64,000 bases of DNA from Leptospirales bacterium (GTDB lineage Bacteria > Spirochaetota > Leptospiria > Leptospirales > Leptospiraceae), in the NCBI GenBank assembly GCA_013297885.1, contig JAAFIR010000019.1, positions 1 through 64,000 of the forward strand. The letters are read 5' to 3'. Each line of letters begins with the position of its first letter. The first letter of the stretch is position 1. The notes under the pieces were generated by a model. It did not search any database. It saw nothing but the letters and a program-made list of their open reading frames with translations, and had not been told where the DNA came from. Shown here piece by piece: positions 10,326 through 19,712 of this stretch. The translations under genes and the position numbers were made by a program.

Positions 10326-10735
10326 ATCAAGTTCCTCTTTACAAATTCAGTGTGAATCGGCAGTTTGTATGATGCTAATGATAAAGCTTTTCTAGCAGCT
10401 TCTTCATCAATACCACTCATTTCAAAAAGGACTCTTCCTGGTCGAACTTCAGCAATCCAAAATTCTGGATTCCCTTTTCCTTTACCCATTCTAGTTTCAG
10501 CAGGCTTTTTAGTTACAGGAACATGTGGAAATATCCTGATCCAAAGCTTACCACCTCTTTTTACTCTTCTGTTAATTGAAACTCTCGCAGCTTCAATTTG
10601 ACGTGCAGTGATTCTACCAGATGTAATAGCCATTAAGCCAAATTCACCAAAGGAGACTTTGTTTGCAACTTCGTCTTTCCCTTTCATTCGGTTTACATGC
10701 CATTTTCTATATTTAATTCTTTTAGGAGCTAACAT
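10322..10735 (-). CDS. rplP: 50S ribosomal protein L16
   Basis: L16 shapes the A-site tRNA elbow-binding region of the 50S subunit. It starts [20 protein letters not shown] and contains [37 protein letters not shown] and [13 protein letters not shown], all diagnostic. The length of 137 residues is typical. It overlaps rpmC by 4 bp. Confidence 0.98.
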   Translation of the reverse strand: MLAPKRIKYRKWHVNRMKGKDEVANKVSFGEFGLMAITSGRITARQIEAARVSINRRVKRGGKLWIRIFPHVPVTKKPAETRMGKGKGNPEFWIAEVRPGRVLFEMSGIDEEAARKALSLASYKLPIHTEFVKRNLI

Positions 10736-10749
10736 AATCTATTCTCTAC

Positions 10750-11427
10750 TTAGTTCGTTCTTCTTTTTACTGCATACTTATCTTCAACTTCCCCGCTGGA
10801 TGATTCAAGATGATCACCCGAGTAAGTCCATACTTTAATTCCAATTTGTCCAAACGTTGTTAATGCTTCTTTCATACCCAAATCAATTTTTGCTCTAAGA
10901 GTATGAAGTGGTATTCTACCATCTTTGTAACTTTCAGTTCTTGCCATATCAGCACCATTGAGACGACCAGAAATTGTAATTTTAATTCCTTCAACTCCAC
11001 CTCTCATAGCACGTCTTAATTCAGCTTTCATTACTCTTCTGAATGGCATTCTTTGTTCAATTTGAGTTGCAATTGTTTCAGCAATTGCTTGAGCAATGGT
11101 CTCAGGTTTTTTAACTTCTATGATATTTATATTCAAAGGTTTTGCAGACATAGGTTTGATCAAAGTTTTTACATTTTCAATGTTTTGCCCTTTTTGACCA
11201 ATAACAACACCTGGTTTTGCAGTGTGCAGATTAATGTTCACTTTTTCAGGAAATCTTTCAATTGTAATTTTAACTACAGATGCATTTTTGAATTGTTTAA
11301 ATAAAAACTTTTTGATTTTCAAATCTTCATGAAGATTTTTTTTATAATCTTCTTTTGCAAACCAAATTGAATCCCAAGTTCTATTGATTCCTATTCTTAA
11401 ACCGATTGGATTAACTTTTTGACCCAT
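10750..11427 (-). CDS. rpsC: 30S ribosomal protein S3
   Basis: S3 lines the mRNA entry tunnel. It starts [21 protein letters not shown] type II KH domain follows ([20 protein letters not shown]), then the C-terminal domain with [20 protein letters not shown] and a [15 protein letters not shown] segment. The length of 225 residues is normal. It lies between rplV and rplP. Confidence 0.98.
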   Translation of the reverse strand: MGQKVNPIGLRIGINRTWDSIWFAKEDYKKNLHEDLKIKKFLFKQFKNASVVKITIERFPEKVNINLHTAKPGVVIGQKGQNIENVKTLIKPMSAKPLNINIIEVKKPETIAQAIAETIATQIEQRMPFRRVMKAELRRAMRGGVEGIKITISGRLNGADMARTESYKDGRIPLHTLRAKIDLGMKEALTTFGQIGIKVWTYSGDHLESSSGEVEDKYAVKRRTN

Positions 11428-11436
11428 TATATTTCC

Positions 11437-11769
11437 TTAATTTGATAGCACAATTGTGATATGACTTAATCTTTTACGAATTCTAGAAGCACGACCTCTA
11501 GCTCTAGGTCTAAATCTTTTCATAATTGGACCATCTTCTACATAAATCTTTTTTATGAAGAGTGAAGTTTCATTAATTCTAGTATCAGCAGTTAAAGCAT
11601 TTGAAGCAGCAGAATTTAAAACTTTTAAAATTAATTCAGAAGCCCTTTTGTTTGTGAATTTTAAAACATCCACAGCTTCTAAATAATCATAACCTCTAAT
11701 TTCATTTGCAACTAACCTAGCTTTTCTTGCAGAAATTTTTACATGTTTTGCGATTGCAACAGCTTCCAT
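11437..11769 (-). CDS. rplV: 50S ribosomal protein L22
   Basis: L22 has a loop in the exit-tunnel constriction where macrolides act. It starts [20 protein letters not shown]. The beta-hairpin loop [18 protein letters not shown] and the final SHITIVL are conserved. The length of 110 residues is normal. It lies between rpsS and rpsC. Confidence 0.97.
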   Translation of the reverse strand: MEAVAIAKHVKISARKARLVANEIRGYDYLEAVDVLKFTNKRASELILKVLNSAASNALTADTRINETSLFIKKIYVEDGPIMKRFRPRARGRASRIRKRLSHITIVLSN

Positions 11770-11775
11770 AATTAC

Positions 11776-12054
11776 CTACTTTTTAACCTTCTTGTCAGCA
11801 GCAGAATGACCACGGTAAGTTCTTGTCGGTGCAAATTCACCAAGTTTGTGACCTACCATATTATCATTTATAAAAACAGGAATAAATTTATTTCCATTAT
11901 GAATCATTACAGTGTGACCAATCATATCTGGAAAAATTGTGCTTCTTCTTGACCAAGTTTTAAATGGTTTTTTATTACTTTCTGAATTCATCTTAATCAC
12001 TTTTCTCATTAGGTGATCGTCGATAAAAGGACCTTTTTTTAAACTTCTAGACAT
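11776..12054 (-). CDS. rpsS: 30S ribosomal protein S19
   Basis: S19 is part of the 30S head and contacts S13 and the A-site tRNA. It starts [20 protein letters not shown] and contains [20 protein letters not shown] and [17 protein letters not shown], all characteristic. The length of 92 residues is normal. It is 3 bp from rplB. Confidence 0.98.
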   Translation of the reverse strand: MSRSLKKGPFIDDHLMRKVIKMNSESNKKPFKTWSRRSTIFPDMIGHTVMIHNGNKFIPVFINDNMVGHKLGEFAPTRTYRGHSAADKKVKK

Positions 12055-12057
12055 AGA

Positions 12058-12903
12058 TTAATTTCCTCTATTCCTATTTCTTTTTCTACCTTGAACAATG
12101 AACTTGTCACTAGGTTTTGCTTTTCTTCTTGTTTTATAACCTTTAGTTGGTTTACCCCAAGGAGATACGGGATGACGACCTCCAGAAGTTTTACCTTCAC
12201 CACCACCATGAGGATGGTCAACAGGGTTCATTACCACACCCCTAACTTTTGGTCTCTTACCAAGCCATCTTGATCTACCTGCTTTACCGATAGATACTAA
12301 GTTATGATCTTTATTACTTACAATACCAATAGTAGCATAACATTCTTTTCTTACTTTTCTTACCTCACCAGAAGGTAATTTTAAAGAAACATAATCACCG
12401 TCTTTTGCTGCTACAGTTGCAAATGAACCAGCAGTTCTAGAAAGTTGTGCACCTCTTCCAATATGAAGTTCAATACAATGAACTGAAGTTCCTGGAGGGA
12501 TTTTTCCAAGTGGCAAAGAGTTACCTAATTTAATTTCAGCTTCAGGACCGGATTGGATTGTATCCCCAACTTTGATACCTTCAGGTGCAACTATATAAGT
12601 ATATTCTCCATCTTTGTATGAAAGTAATGATATAAAAGCTGTTCTGTATGGATCGTATTCTACAGATTTAACAACTGCAGGTACACCATATTTAATTCTT
12701 TTAAAATCAATAACTCTAAACTTTCTTTTAACTCTTCCACCTTTTCTTCTAACAGAAATTTTTCCGTCATGACCACGACCGGCTTTGTAATTAACAGATG
12801 TGGTTAAAGGTTTAAATGGAATAGATTCTGTGATTTCAGCAAAATCTAAAACAGATTTATATCGAGTTGAATTTGTTACTGGTTTGTATTTTCTAATTCC
12901 CAT
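12058..12903 (-). CDS. rplB: 50S ribosomal protein L2
   Basis: L2 is needed for subunit association and peptidyl-transferase activity. It starts [18 protein letters not shown]. The C-terminal part contains [17 protein letters not shown], with the conserved His that lies close to the peptidyl-transferase centre. The length of 281 residues is close to the usual 274-280. Confidence 0.98.
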   Translation of the reverse strand: MGIRKYKPVTNSTRYKSVLDFAEITESIPFKPLTTSVNYKAGRGHDGKISVRRKGGRVKRKFRVIDFKRIKYGVPAVVKSVEYDPYRTAFISLLSYKDGEYTYIVAPEGIKVGDTIQSGPEAEIKLGNSLPLGKIPPGTSVHCIELHIGRGAQLSRTAGSFATVAAKDGDYVSLKLPSGEVRKVRKECYATIGIVSNKDHNLVSIGKAGRSRWLGKRPKVRGVVMNPVDHPHGGGEGKTSGGRHPVSPWGKPTKGYKTRRKAKPSDKFIVQGRKRNRNRGN

Positions 12904-12905
12904 GA

Positions 12906-13214
12906 TTATACCCCTTGTCCAAATTCTAATTTAGTTCCGTTTTCAAAAGTAACCACAGCTTTTTTCCAATGAGGTCTAACAGAAGGAAGGTTTCTAAATT
13001 TTTTAATTTTACCTTTAAAAACCATAATATTCACATCAGATGGAGTGACTTGGTAAATCTTTTTAATAGCTTGTTTCACTAGATTTTTATTTGCATTTGG
13101 ATGAACTTTAAAAGTATATTTTGTGGTTCTTTTTCCATATGTAGCACCAATCTCTTGTTGAGAGTTTGATTTTTCAGAAACAATTGGAGCAATGATTACA
13201 TTTTCTAAATTCAT
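12906..13214 (-). CDS. rplW: 50S ribosomal protein L23
   Basis: L23 is at the tunnel exit and docks trigger factor and SRP. The sequence has [11 protein letters not shown] at the start, then [20 protein letters not shown] and the C-terminal [15 protein letters not shown]. The length of 102 residues is typical. It overlaps rplD by 4 bp. Confidence 0.96.
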   Translation of the reverse strand: MNLENVIIAPIVSEKSNSQQEIGATYGKRTTKYTFKVHPNANKNLVKQAIKKIYQVTPSDVNIMVFKGKIKKFRNLPSVRPHWKKAVVTFENGTKLEFGQGV

Positions 13215-13852
13215 TTTGCATAATCCTTGTACTGAGTCACTAATTCTTTCAAAGCAGATTCAGTGATGATTAAAGCGTTATTGTATAATAAATCTTTACA
13301 AACCATTCTCTTTGAATTGATAAATTTTAAAGTTGGTATGTTTTTAGAAGAAGCTTTTAAAACCTTATCTTCACCAGAAACAACAAATCCAAAGTTTCCA
13401 TTTGTGACACCCATATTTTTAAAAATACTAAATACTTCTTTAGTGCTAAATTTTTCCATTTTAACATCTTCAAGAATATTAAGTTTATTTTCAGTTGCTT
13501 TTTTGTTTAAAATAGAAACTACTGCAACTCTTTTAATATTTCTTGATAATGCCGATGAATAATCTCTTTTTTTTGGTCCGTGAATTATACCACCACCAAC
13601 CCAATGAGGTGCTCTAGAAGAACCTTGTCGTGCTCTACCAGTTCCTTTTTGTGACCATGGTTTTTTTCCACCACCACGAACTTCACCTCTATCTTTTGTA
13701 GAGTGATTACCTTGCCTTTGGTTTGTGTTTTCAGCCTTGATTGCATCGTAAATCGCACCAGAGCTAACTTTACTTGTAAATAATTCGGAAGGTAAGTCGA
13801 AATCAGCGATTTGCTTTCCAGTATTTGAAAATTTCTTAGCTTTCATCGTCAT
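13211..13852 (-). CDS. rplD: 50S ribosomal protein L4
   Basis: L4 lines the exit tunnel and in E. coli represses the S10 operon. The extended loop RGGGKKPWSQKGTGRARQGS and the following SRAPHWVGGGIIHGPKKRDY identify the family. The length of 213 residues is normal. It lies between rplC (3 bp) and rplW (4-bp overlap). Confidence 0.97.
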   Translation of the reverse strand: MTMKAKKFSNTGKQIADFDLPSELFTSKVSSGAIYDAIKAENTNQRQGNHSTKDRGEVRGGGKKPWSQKGTGRARQGSSRAPHWVGGGIIHGPKKRDYSSALSRNIKRVAVVSILNKKATENKLNILEDVKMEKFSTKEVFSIFKNMGVTNGNFGFVVSGEDKVLKASSKNIPTLKFINSKRMVCKDLLYNNALIITESALKELVTQYKDYAK

Positions 13853-13855
13853 TCC

Positions 13856-14476
13856 TTATAATTTCTCTATAGTAACTATTGACTTTTCTGGGCCTGGAAT
13901 GGAACCAGAAACTAACAAAATATTTTTGTCTTCAAAAATTTTCACTACTTTCAAATTTTTAATAGTTGATTTTGCTCCCCCCATTCTACCTGGGAGTTTC
14001 ATACCCTTAAATACTCTTGAAGGAGTGGAGTTTGCACCCATTGAACCGGGATGCCTGTGGAATCTTGAACCATGTGCACCTGGACCACCTGCAAAACCAT
14101 GTCTTTTTACAACACCTTGATTACCTTTACCTTTTGAGATTCCAGTAATTTTAACAACATCATCATTTTTAAAAATATCAGCTATTTTAATTTCAAGACC
14201 AGCCTCAGGAACATCTCCATCAACTTGAAATTCTTTTAAATATCTCATTGGCTCAAGATTATTTTTTGCCAAATGAGATTTTTCTGGTTTTGTAATTTGG
14301 GTTTCTTTAACTTTGCCATATGACAATTGTACAGAAACATACCCATCTTTTTCGACAGTCTTCACTTGAGATACAAAACAAGGACCCACTTCCAAAACTG
14401 TTACTGGAATCATGTTACCATTGTCTGCATAAATGTGAGACATTCCTAATTTTCTACCGATTAAACCCTTAGTCAT
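13856..14476 (-). CDS. rplC: 50S ribosomal protein L3
   Basis: L3 is an early assembly protein that reaches into the peptidyl-transferase centre. It starts [20 protein letters not shown]. The conserved loop is [20 protein letters not shown], then [20 protein letters not shown], which includes the Gln/His region methylated or bound in other bacteria. The length of 206 residues is normal. It follows rpsJ by 10 bp. Confidence 0.98.
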   Translation of the reverse strand: MTKGLIGRKLGMSHIYADNGNMIPVTVLEVGPCFVSQVKTVEKDGYVSVQLSYGKVKETQITKPEKSHLAKNNLEPMRYLKEFQVDGDVPEAGLEIKIADIFKNDDVVKITGISKGKGNQGVVKRHGFAGGPGAHGSRFHRHPGSMGANSTPSRVFKGMKLPGRMGGAKSTIKNLKVVKIFEDKNILLVSGSIPGPEKSIVTIEKL

Positions 14477-14486
14477 CCAATTTTCC

Positions 14487-14795
14487 TTATGACTTGATAT
14501 CTACAGATACACCCGCAGGAAGTTGTAACTTCATTAAAGCTTCAACAGTATCCTCATTAGTATTTAATATATCAATTAACCTTTTATGTGTTCTCATTTC
14601 AAACTGCTCACGTGATTTTTTATTCACGTGAGGAGAACGGAGTACAGTATATCTCTCTATCTTAGTAGGTAGAGGGATTGGACCAGAAACTGTAGCACCT
14701 GTTCTTTTTGCAGTAGCTACAATTTCGTAAGTAGATTGATCAACTAACTTATGATCGAATGCTCTTAACTTTACTCTAATTCTTTGTCCTGTCAT
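14487..14795 (-). CDS. rpsJ: 30S ribosomal protein S10
   Basis: S10 is a 30S head protein and also NusE, a transcription antitermination factor. It contains [40 protein letters not shown] and the typical [14 protein letters not shown]. The length of 102 residues is normal. It sits 2 bp after tuf and is the first ribosomal-protein gene of the cluster. Confidence 0.98.
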   Translation of the reverse strand: MTGQRIRVKLRAFDHKLVDQSTYEIVATAKRTGATVSGPIPLPTKIERYTVLRSPHVNKKSREQFEMRTHKRLIDILNTNEDTVEALMKLQLPAGVSVDIKS

Positions 14796-14797
14796 AC

Positions 14798-16012
14798 TTA
14801 CTCTATTATCTCAGCTACAACGCCAGAACCGATTGTTTTTCCACCTTCTCTAATGGCAAAGTTTAACCCTTTGTCCATAGCGATTGGATGAATCAATTCA
14901 ATAGTTACAGATACGTTGTCACCAGGCATTACCATTTCCATACCTTGCGGAAGGACACATACACCAGTAATGTCAGTTGTTCTGAAATAAAACTGAGGTC
15001 TATAATTATTAAAGAAAGGCTTGTGACGACCACCTTCATCTTTTGTTAATACATATATCTCTGCTTTAAACTTTTTATGAGGAGTAACAGTTCCTGGCTT
15101 AGAAAGAACTTGTCCTCTTTCTAGGTCTTCTTTTTTTGTTCCTCTTAATAATGCACCAATATTATCACCAGCTTCAGCTTGGTCTAATAATTTTCTAAAC
15201 ATTTCTATACCAGTTACAACAGACTTAGTTGTGTCTCTAATACCAACGATTTCAATTTCTTCGTTAATTTTTAACACACCAGTTTCAACTCTTCCAGTTG
15301 CAACAGTTCCACGACCGGTAATTGAAAATACATCTTCAACTGGCATTAAGAAAGGTTTGTCAACAATACGTTTTGGAACAGGAACATAAGCGTCTAGTGA
15401 TTCCATAAGTTTTGTTACAGCTTGCATTCCAAGAACTGTATCATCACCTTCTAATGCTTTTAAAGCTGAACCGTGAACGATTGGAATTTCACCTTGACCT
15501 TCTTTAGGAAAACCGAATTTTTTTAATAGGTCTCTAATTTCTTCTTCAACCATTTCAATCATTTCAGCTCTTTCATCTTCTTTGAGCATATCAGCTTTGT
15601 TTAAGAAAACAACGATGTAAGGAACACCAACTTGGCGTGCAAGTAGAATATGTTCTTTAGTTTGTGGCATTGCTCCATCAGTTGCAGATACAACTAAAAT
15701 TGCAGCATCCATTTGGGCAGCACCAGTAATCATGTTCTTGACATAATCTGCGTGACCTGGGCAATCGACGTGAGCATAATGACGGTTTGCAGTTTCATAT
15801 TCCTGATGTGAAGTAGCAATAGTAATACCCCTAGCCTTTTCTTCAGGTGCATTATCAATTTCGTCATATTTAACTGCTTTATTTTTTCCACCAAACTTTT
15901 TGAATAATGTAGATGTTATAGCAGCAGTCAAAGTAGTTTTACCATGGTCAACGTGACCAATTGTCCCAACATTTAAATGGGGTTTACTTCTATCAAATTT
16001 TTCTTTAGCCAT
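14798..16012 (-). CDS. tuf: Elongation factor Tu
   Basis: EF-Tu delivers aminoacyl-tRNA to the ribosome as a GTP complex. It starts [21 protein letters not shown]1 is GHVDHGKT, G3 is DCPGH, G4 is NKAD and G5 is GSALK. Domains 2 and 3 follow ([39 protein letters not shown]). It is 404 residues. Codon choice looks more even than in nearby lipoproteins, as expected for a highly expressed gene. It is 12 bp downstream of the EF-G-like gene. Confidence 0.98.
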   Translation of the reverse strand: MAKEKFDRSKPHLNVGTIGHVDHGKTTLTAAITSTLFKKFGGKNKAVKYDEIDNAPEEKARGITIATSHQEYETANRHYAHVDCPGHADYVKNMITGAAQMDAAILVVSATDGAMPQTKEHILLARQVGVPYIVVFLNKADMLKEDERAEMIEMVEEEIRDLLKKFGFPKEGQGEIPIVHGSALKALEGDDTVLGMQAVTKLMESLDAYVPVPKRIVDKPFLMPVEDVFSITGRGTVATGRVETGVLKINEEIEIVGIRDTTKSVVTGIEMFRKLLDQAEAGDNIGALLRGTKKEDLERGQVLSKPGTVTPHKKFKAEIYVLTKDEGGRHKPFFNNYRPQFYFRTTDITGVCVLPQGMEMVMPGDNVSVTIELIHPIAMDKGLNFAIREGGKTIGSGVVAEIIE

Positions 16013-16024
16013 CTTATATACTCC

Positions 16025-17878
16025 TTAATAAAATGCGTAATATGTAGCTTTATTAAAAACGACACGGGAGGAATAAATTCCTTTGCCTTGTGTCATGTTT
16101 CTCAAAGCACTTTGGAAGCCAAGCATTTTTTGTGCTGAAGCTTCACCGATTAATAAAGTTTTGTTATTTTTAGCAACATCCACTTTAATAATTTTAGCTA
16201 ATCTCTTTTGGAGAACAGCTAGAACTGAACCATAAAAAGATTCAGGAAGAATAATTTCAAACTGAACCAACGGTCCTATAAAGGTTGTATTATTTTTAAG
16301 CGAAGACTTAATACCACTAATGGTAGCTACTTTGAGAACTGAGTGAGTAGCGTCTAGCATGGAGTCGTTTAAGTAGGAAACAAATCGAATTTGTAATCCT
16401 AAAACTGGTAAACCATTTAGACCATTAGATAATATTTCGTAAACAGCCGATTCCACAGAGGATTTTAAATCCTCTTCTAACTCAAACTCCCAGAGAAGTT
16501 TGTTAGAAAAATCGGAACTTTTCTCTAAATAACAATTTAAGAATCCACTCTTCAACTTTTGGTTAAAAGCAGAGTGTTCGAAACTTACCTTCAATGTCAT
16601 ATTTTTCCAAAGCTCATATTTAGCAACTTCAAAATTACTAATTTGAAAAATTTCTCCCGAAAATTCTTTCAGCCTAGAAACTGCAACTTCCAAATGAAGC
16701 TCCCCTAAACCATAAAGTTCAATTTGAGATGTTTCTATTTTGATTTTATATTCTAGTCCTGAATCTTCCCAAGTTAATTTTTCAAGTGAATCTAAAAGTT
16801 TTTTTCTATCTTCTTCTTTTTTTGGTTCAATTAAAATATAATAATCTTTTGTAAAAAATGTTTCTTGTTCTGGAGGTTTTAATTTTAGAAAAAATTTTTC
16901 AGAATCTAGTTTTAAATTTTCTGAAGAGTTTTTTAACTTCGCATAATAAATTGAATTTTGTAAAACTAAATCAAGTTCAGTTTTTTCGCTAGTTTCAAAT
17001 TCATAAAATTTTTCAAATTGGATTTTTTTATCAAAATAAAAATAATTTTTCTGAACAGCTAACTCTTTAAATGTTTTAATCAAATACAAATTTCCAAAAT
17101 CTTCATCAAAAATTCTTTTGATAATTTTTCCTGACTCTTCTACTTCATTTTGTTTTATTTCCAAATTTAAGTAAAATTGAATTAGTTCTTTTGTTCCAAG
17201 ACCAGTTAAAGCAGATCCAGACAAACAAACAATATGTTCTGATTTTAAAAAACCTTCATACAAAGATTCTTGTAAAATTTTTTTGGAAGGTTTTTTTAAA
17301 TATTTTTCAGAATAAAAATCAGACCAATCTAAATAATTTAGCTCCACATCTTCGTTAATTTCTTTTTCAAATAAAATTGAGTTTAAACTTGAATCAAAAA
17401 TGGGAACAATTTTTTTGGAAAAATTTTCAGAGATGTCTATTAAAAATTCTTCTACATTATAATTTTTATCAATTTTATTTATAAATAAAAAAGTGGGAAT
17501 TTTTTTTTGTAATAATTCTTGGTAAATTTTTTCAGTTTGGCTTCTGACTCCAGCATTTATATCAATTAAAAGAACAGCAAAATCAATTGCTTCTAAACTT
17601 TGTTTTACTTGGTGAAAAAAATCTAAATGTCCAGGTGTATCTATAAAATTAAATTTTACATCTTTTTTTTTGTATTTGTAATTTACTGAAATACAAGTTG
17701 AAAAAATAGAAATTCCTCTTTTGATTTCTTCTTTTAATTTATCTGATTCAGTTGTGCCTTCTTCAATTTTTCCAATTGCTGAAATTGCTCCAAGCTCAAA
17801 TAAAATTCTTTCAAATAAAGTTGTTTTGCCAGAATCAACATGAGCAAAAATTCCAATATTCAAAATCTTATTCGACAT
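16025..17878 (-). CDS. EF-G-like / TetM-like ribosomal translocase GTPase paralogue
   Basis: A translation-factor GTPase of the EF-G superfamily, about 617 residues from the ATG at 17878; a TTG 9 bp upstream would add three residues. G1 is AHVDSGKTT, G3 DTPGH, G4 NKID and G5 SGSALTG. Domain III contains IELYGLGELHLEVAVSRL, and domain V contains LGFQSALRNMTQGKG. Canonical EF-G is about 690-710 residues. This protein is shorter, closer to the TetM/TetO ribosomal-protection class (about 640), and matches that class in its N-terminal layout (AHVDSGKTT, then GTTESD, RGISI and FIDTPGHLDF). It lies immediately upstream of tuf, where fusA often stands. It could be a diverged EF-G or a ribosome-rescue factor; drug resistance is not shown. 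Confidence 0.8.
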   Translation of the reverse strand: MSNKILNIGIFAHVDSGKTTLFERILFELGAISAIGKIEEGTTESDKLKEEIKRGISIFSTCISVNYKYKKKDVKFNFIDTPGHLDFFHQVKQSLEAIDFAVLLIDINAGVRSQTEKIYQELLQKKIPTFLFINKIDKNYNVEEFLIDISENFSKKIVPIFDSSLNSILFEKEINEDVELNYLDWSDFYSEKYLKKPSKKILQESLYEGFLKSEHIVCLSGSALTGLGTKELIQFYLNLEIKQNEVEESGKIIKRIFDEDFGNLYLIKTFKELAVQKNYFYFDKKIQFEKFYEFETSEKTELDLVLQNSIYYAKLKNSSENLKLDSEKFFLKLKPPEQETFFTKDYYILIEPKKEEDRKKLLDSLEKLTWEDSGLEYKIKIETSQIELYGLGELHLEVAVSRLKEFSGEIFQISNFEVAKYELWKNMTLKVSFEHSAFNQKLKSGFLNCYLEKSSDFSNKLLWEFELEEDLKSSVESAVYEILSNGLNGLPVLGLQIRFVSYLNDSMLDATHSVLKVATISGIKSSLKNNTTFIGPLVQFEIILPESFYGSVLAVLQKRLAKIIKVDVAKNNKTLLIGEASAQKMLGFQSALRNMTQGKGIYSSRVVFNKATYYAFY

Positions 17879-18023
17879 AGATTCCAAAACTTTTTAGAAT
17901 TAGGTTTTTGCAAGAGTTCTTTGTTGTGGATGATAGAAGATGTAGAATAGTTATTAGAATTTTCAATTCTGAATTTTATTTAACAACAAATAACTCGGAG
18001 CTAAAGGAGATATTATTAAAATT

Positions 18024-18680
18024 TTATAAATCTAATTTTTCAATTTCTTCAATAAATAAATTATAGTTTTTTGAAAGAATTGGATTTAATGATTCACGAT
18101 GAGCTTTTTCAAAAGAAGGTGTGTTATGAGTTTCTGAATAATAATTATCAAAATAATCTGTTTTAGAAAAATAATTTTTGCGTAAAATTAAATTATTATT
18201 TTTATCATATAAAAAAAATTCTAAATACATTTCTAAATAGGATTTTTGAATAGGGAAAATGCCAGTGAGAGCTAAAAGCATCCCATAATAACTTAATCCA
18301 TAATAGGATAAATAAGTTTTTAAATCTGTATTATGAATTTTCATTTGAATTTTATAATCAAATTTTTCATCTTCTACATTTTCTCCAATAAAGCTATTAT
18401 CAAATAGTTTAGAATATTTTAGTTGCTTTGCTAATGAATAGTTCAAATCTTCATATTTTAAAATAGATATAGTTTTCTCAAATTTTTTATAAAAGTAAAA
18501 TGGTATTAGAAGCTCGGTGCGATCTTCAATTTTTATCGGATTAAGCCTCAGGTCGATAGTTGGAAGTATCATAATGGTTTTATTTTGAAATTTTGAATTA
18601 TAAATTTTTTTAGTTGGAGTAAAATTTCTTCCAGCTTGGCAGTTATAAAAAAAAATAATTAGCATGAATAAAAATTTCAT
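18024..18680 (-). CDS. Hypothetical lipoprotein
   Basis: Not recognised. The 218-residue protein begins with MKFLFMLIIFFYNCQAGRNF, a short signal sequence with a spirochaete-type relaxed lipobox (FYNC). It should therefore be exported and lipidated. The rest is mixed alpha/beta with a hydrophobic segment near residues 130-145 (YGMLLALTGIFPIQ). Its start overlaps the end of the next upstream lipoprotein gene by 4 bp, so the two are probably co-translated and may act together at the envelope. Confidence 0.7.
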   Translation of the reverse strand: MKFLFMLIIFFYNCQAGRNFTPTKKIYNSKFQNKTIMILPTIDLRLNPIKIEDRTELLIPFYFYKKFEKTISILKYEDLNYSLAKQLKYSKLFDNSFIGENVEDEKFDYKIQMKIHNTDLKTYLSYYGLSYYGMLLALTGIFPIQKSYLEMYLEFFLYDKNNNLILRKNYFSKTDYFDNYYSETHNTPSFEKAHRESLNPILSKNYNLFIEEIEKLDL

Positions 18681-19402
18681 TTTTTTTTACCTTTAAATTC
18701 TTTTATAATATCGTTTATGTAATAATCCAAAATAGCTTCCTGAAAATGATAAAATCTTTGCAACATTCTAGTATTTTCAAAGCCGGATAGATAAGTTGCT
18801 TTTCTTTTTAAATTCACTTTCCTTCCATAAATTTGATTATTATTTTCTAGACTTTTAATTCTAACTTCTATATCAGCTTCAAAAGTTTCAAAAGAATTAA
18901 ATACTAAAAAATTTAATAAGAAACCATAAATACTTTTCGTTAGAATTGTCGGAATAAAAAAAATTCCATAAAAAGTACTTCTAGTAAATTCTGAATTTTT
19001 AATGATTTTACAACTGAGTTCATAGTCAGCTTCAAAATCTTTTAAATTATTTGTATATCTAACTTTTTTAAATAAATTTGTTTTTTCGAGAGTGATTTTT
19101 AAATTTTTTGGTAAATCAAATTCTGATCTATAATTTACAAATTCAACTTCTTCTGCTTTTGGATAATAACTATCACCATATGGAACAAGTGGAATCATAT
19201 TTAAAGCCGAATAGTTTGTCCCTTTATCTTCTCTAAAATCTTCACAAGCTTTTACAAGAAGAGTGTTACTTTTAAATTGATCAATTGAAGAAATATTATC
19301 ATTAAAATTATAGGAATAATAAAATTTTTCTGGAATTATTTCTCCATGCGGAATTTGACATCTTAACAACAAAACCATAATAATAAGTATCAATTTATTC
19401 AT
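18677..19402 (-). CDS. Hypothetical lipoprotein
   Basis: Not recognised. The 241-residue protein starts MNKLILIIMVLLLRCQIPHG, a signal peptide with lipobox LLRC. A hydrophobic stretch near residues 145-165 (GIFFIPTILTKSIYGFLLNF) sits in a position comparable to the one in the downstream lipoprotein at 18024-18680. The two may be distant relatives or partners. The stop overlaps the downstream start by 4 bp. Confidence 0.7.
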   Translation of the reverse strand: MNKLILIIMVLLLRCQIPHGEIIPEKFYYSYNFNDNISSIDQFKSNTLLVKACEDFREDKGTNYSALNMIPLVPYGDSYYPKAEEVEFVNYRSEFDLPKNLKITLEKTNLFKKVRYTNNLKDFEADYELSCKIIKNSEFTRSTFYGIFFIPTILTKSIYGFLLNFLVFNSFETFEADIEVRIKSLENNNQIYGRKVNLKRKATYLSGFENTRMLQRFYHFQEAILDYYINDIIKEFKGKKK

Positions 19403-19504
19403 TCTTTATCTCATTTTTATTTGAATTATATTTTTTATTATTATATAATGTTTCCTGTTTTTCTCATGGGTCAATTAAAAAAGCAGAAAATTTTTTCTCT
19501 ACTA

Positions 19505-19677
19505 GCGATAGAGATTGAAGCGTTTCTGAATAGCCTCGGGTTTTAACCCGAGGATTCAGAAGTAGCGAAACTTAACTGCTTCGCAGTTAGCCAGTTTGCG
19601 ATTCGCTTCCAGTGGCAACTGGCAACCTCGGCAAGATTTTGCCTGCGGTTGGTCGAGACGAAGTCTCGAATCGCCCC
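19505..19677 (-). repeat. Structured dispersed repeat, copy D (multi-hairpin)
   Basis: This block fills the roughly 310-bp gap between two minus-strand genes and is visibly richer in GC than its surroundings. Read on the minus strand it begins GGGGCGATTCGAGAC and ends AATCTCTATCGCT, matching the ends of the other copies in this window. It is almost entirely made of hairpins. They include 7-bp TCGAGAC/GTCTCGA with a 3-base loop (19653-19669), 7-bp TAACTGC/GCAGTTA with a 3-base loop (19573-19589), and a two-part stem of 8 bp then 9 bp (TTCTGAAT, then CCTCGGGTT) at 19524-19561. The outermost GCGAT/ATCGC can also pair. Confidence 0.8.
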
Positions 19678-19712
19678 AAAAAAAATATTATGTAATTTTA
19701 ATATTCCCAAAT

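Noticed and set aside
12039-12221. Minus-strand frame of 60 residues inside rplB
   Set aside because: An alternative frame of a highly conserved ribosomal gene; no independent support.
16025-17878. Calling the EF-G-like gene a tetracycline resistance determinant
   Set aside because: It resembles TetM in length and N-terminal layout, but sits inside a core ribosomal operon, and domain V looks EF-G-like. Resistance is not shown by sequence.
19505-19677. tRNA or rRNA fragment
   Set aside because: The hairpins do not form a cloverleaf with tRNA consensus loops, and there is no CCA end or rRNA-like sequence.
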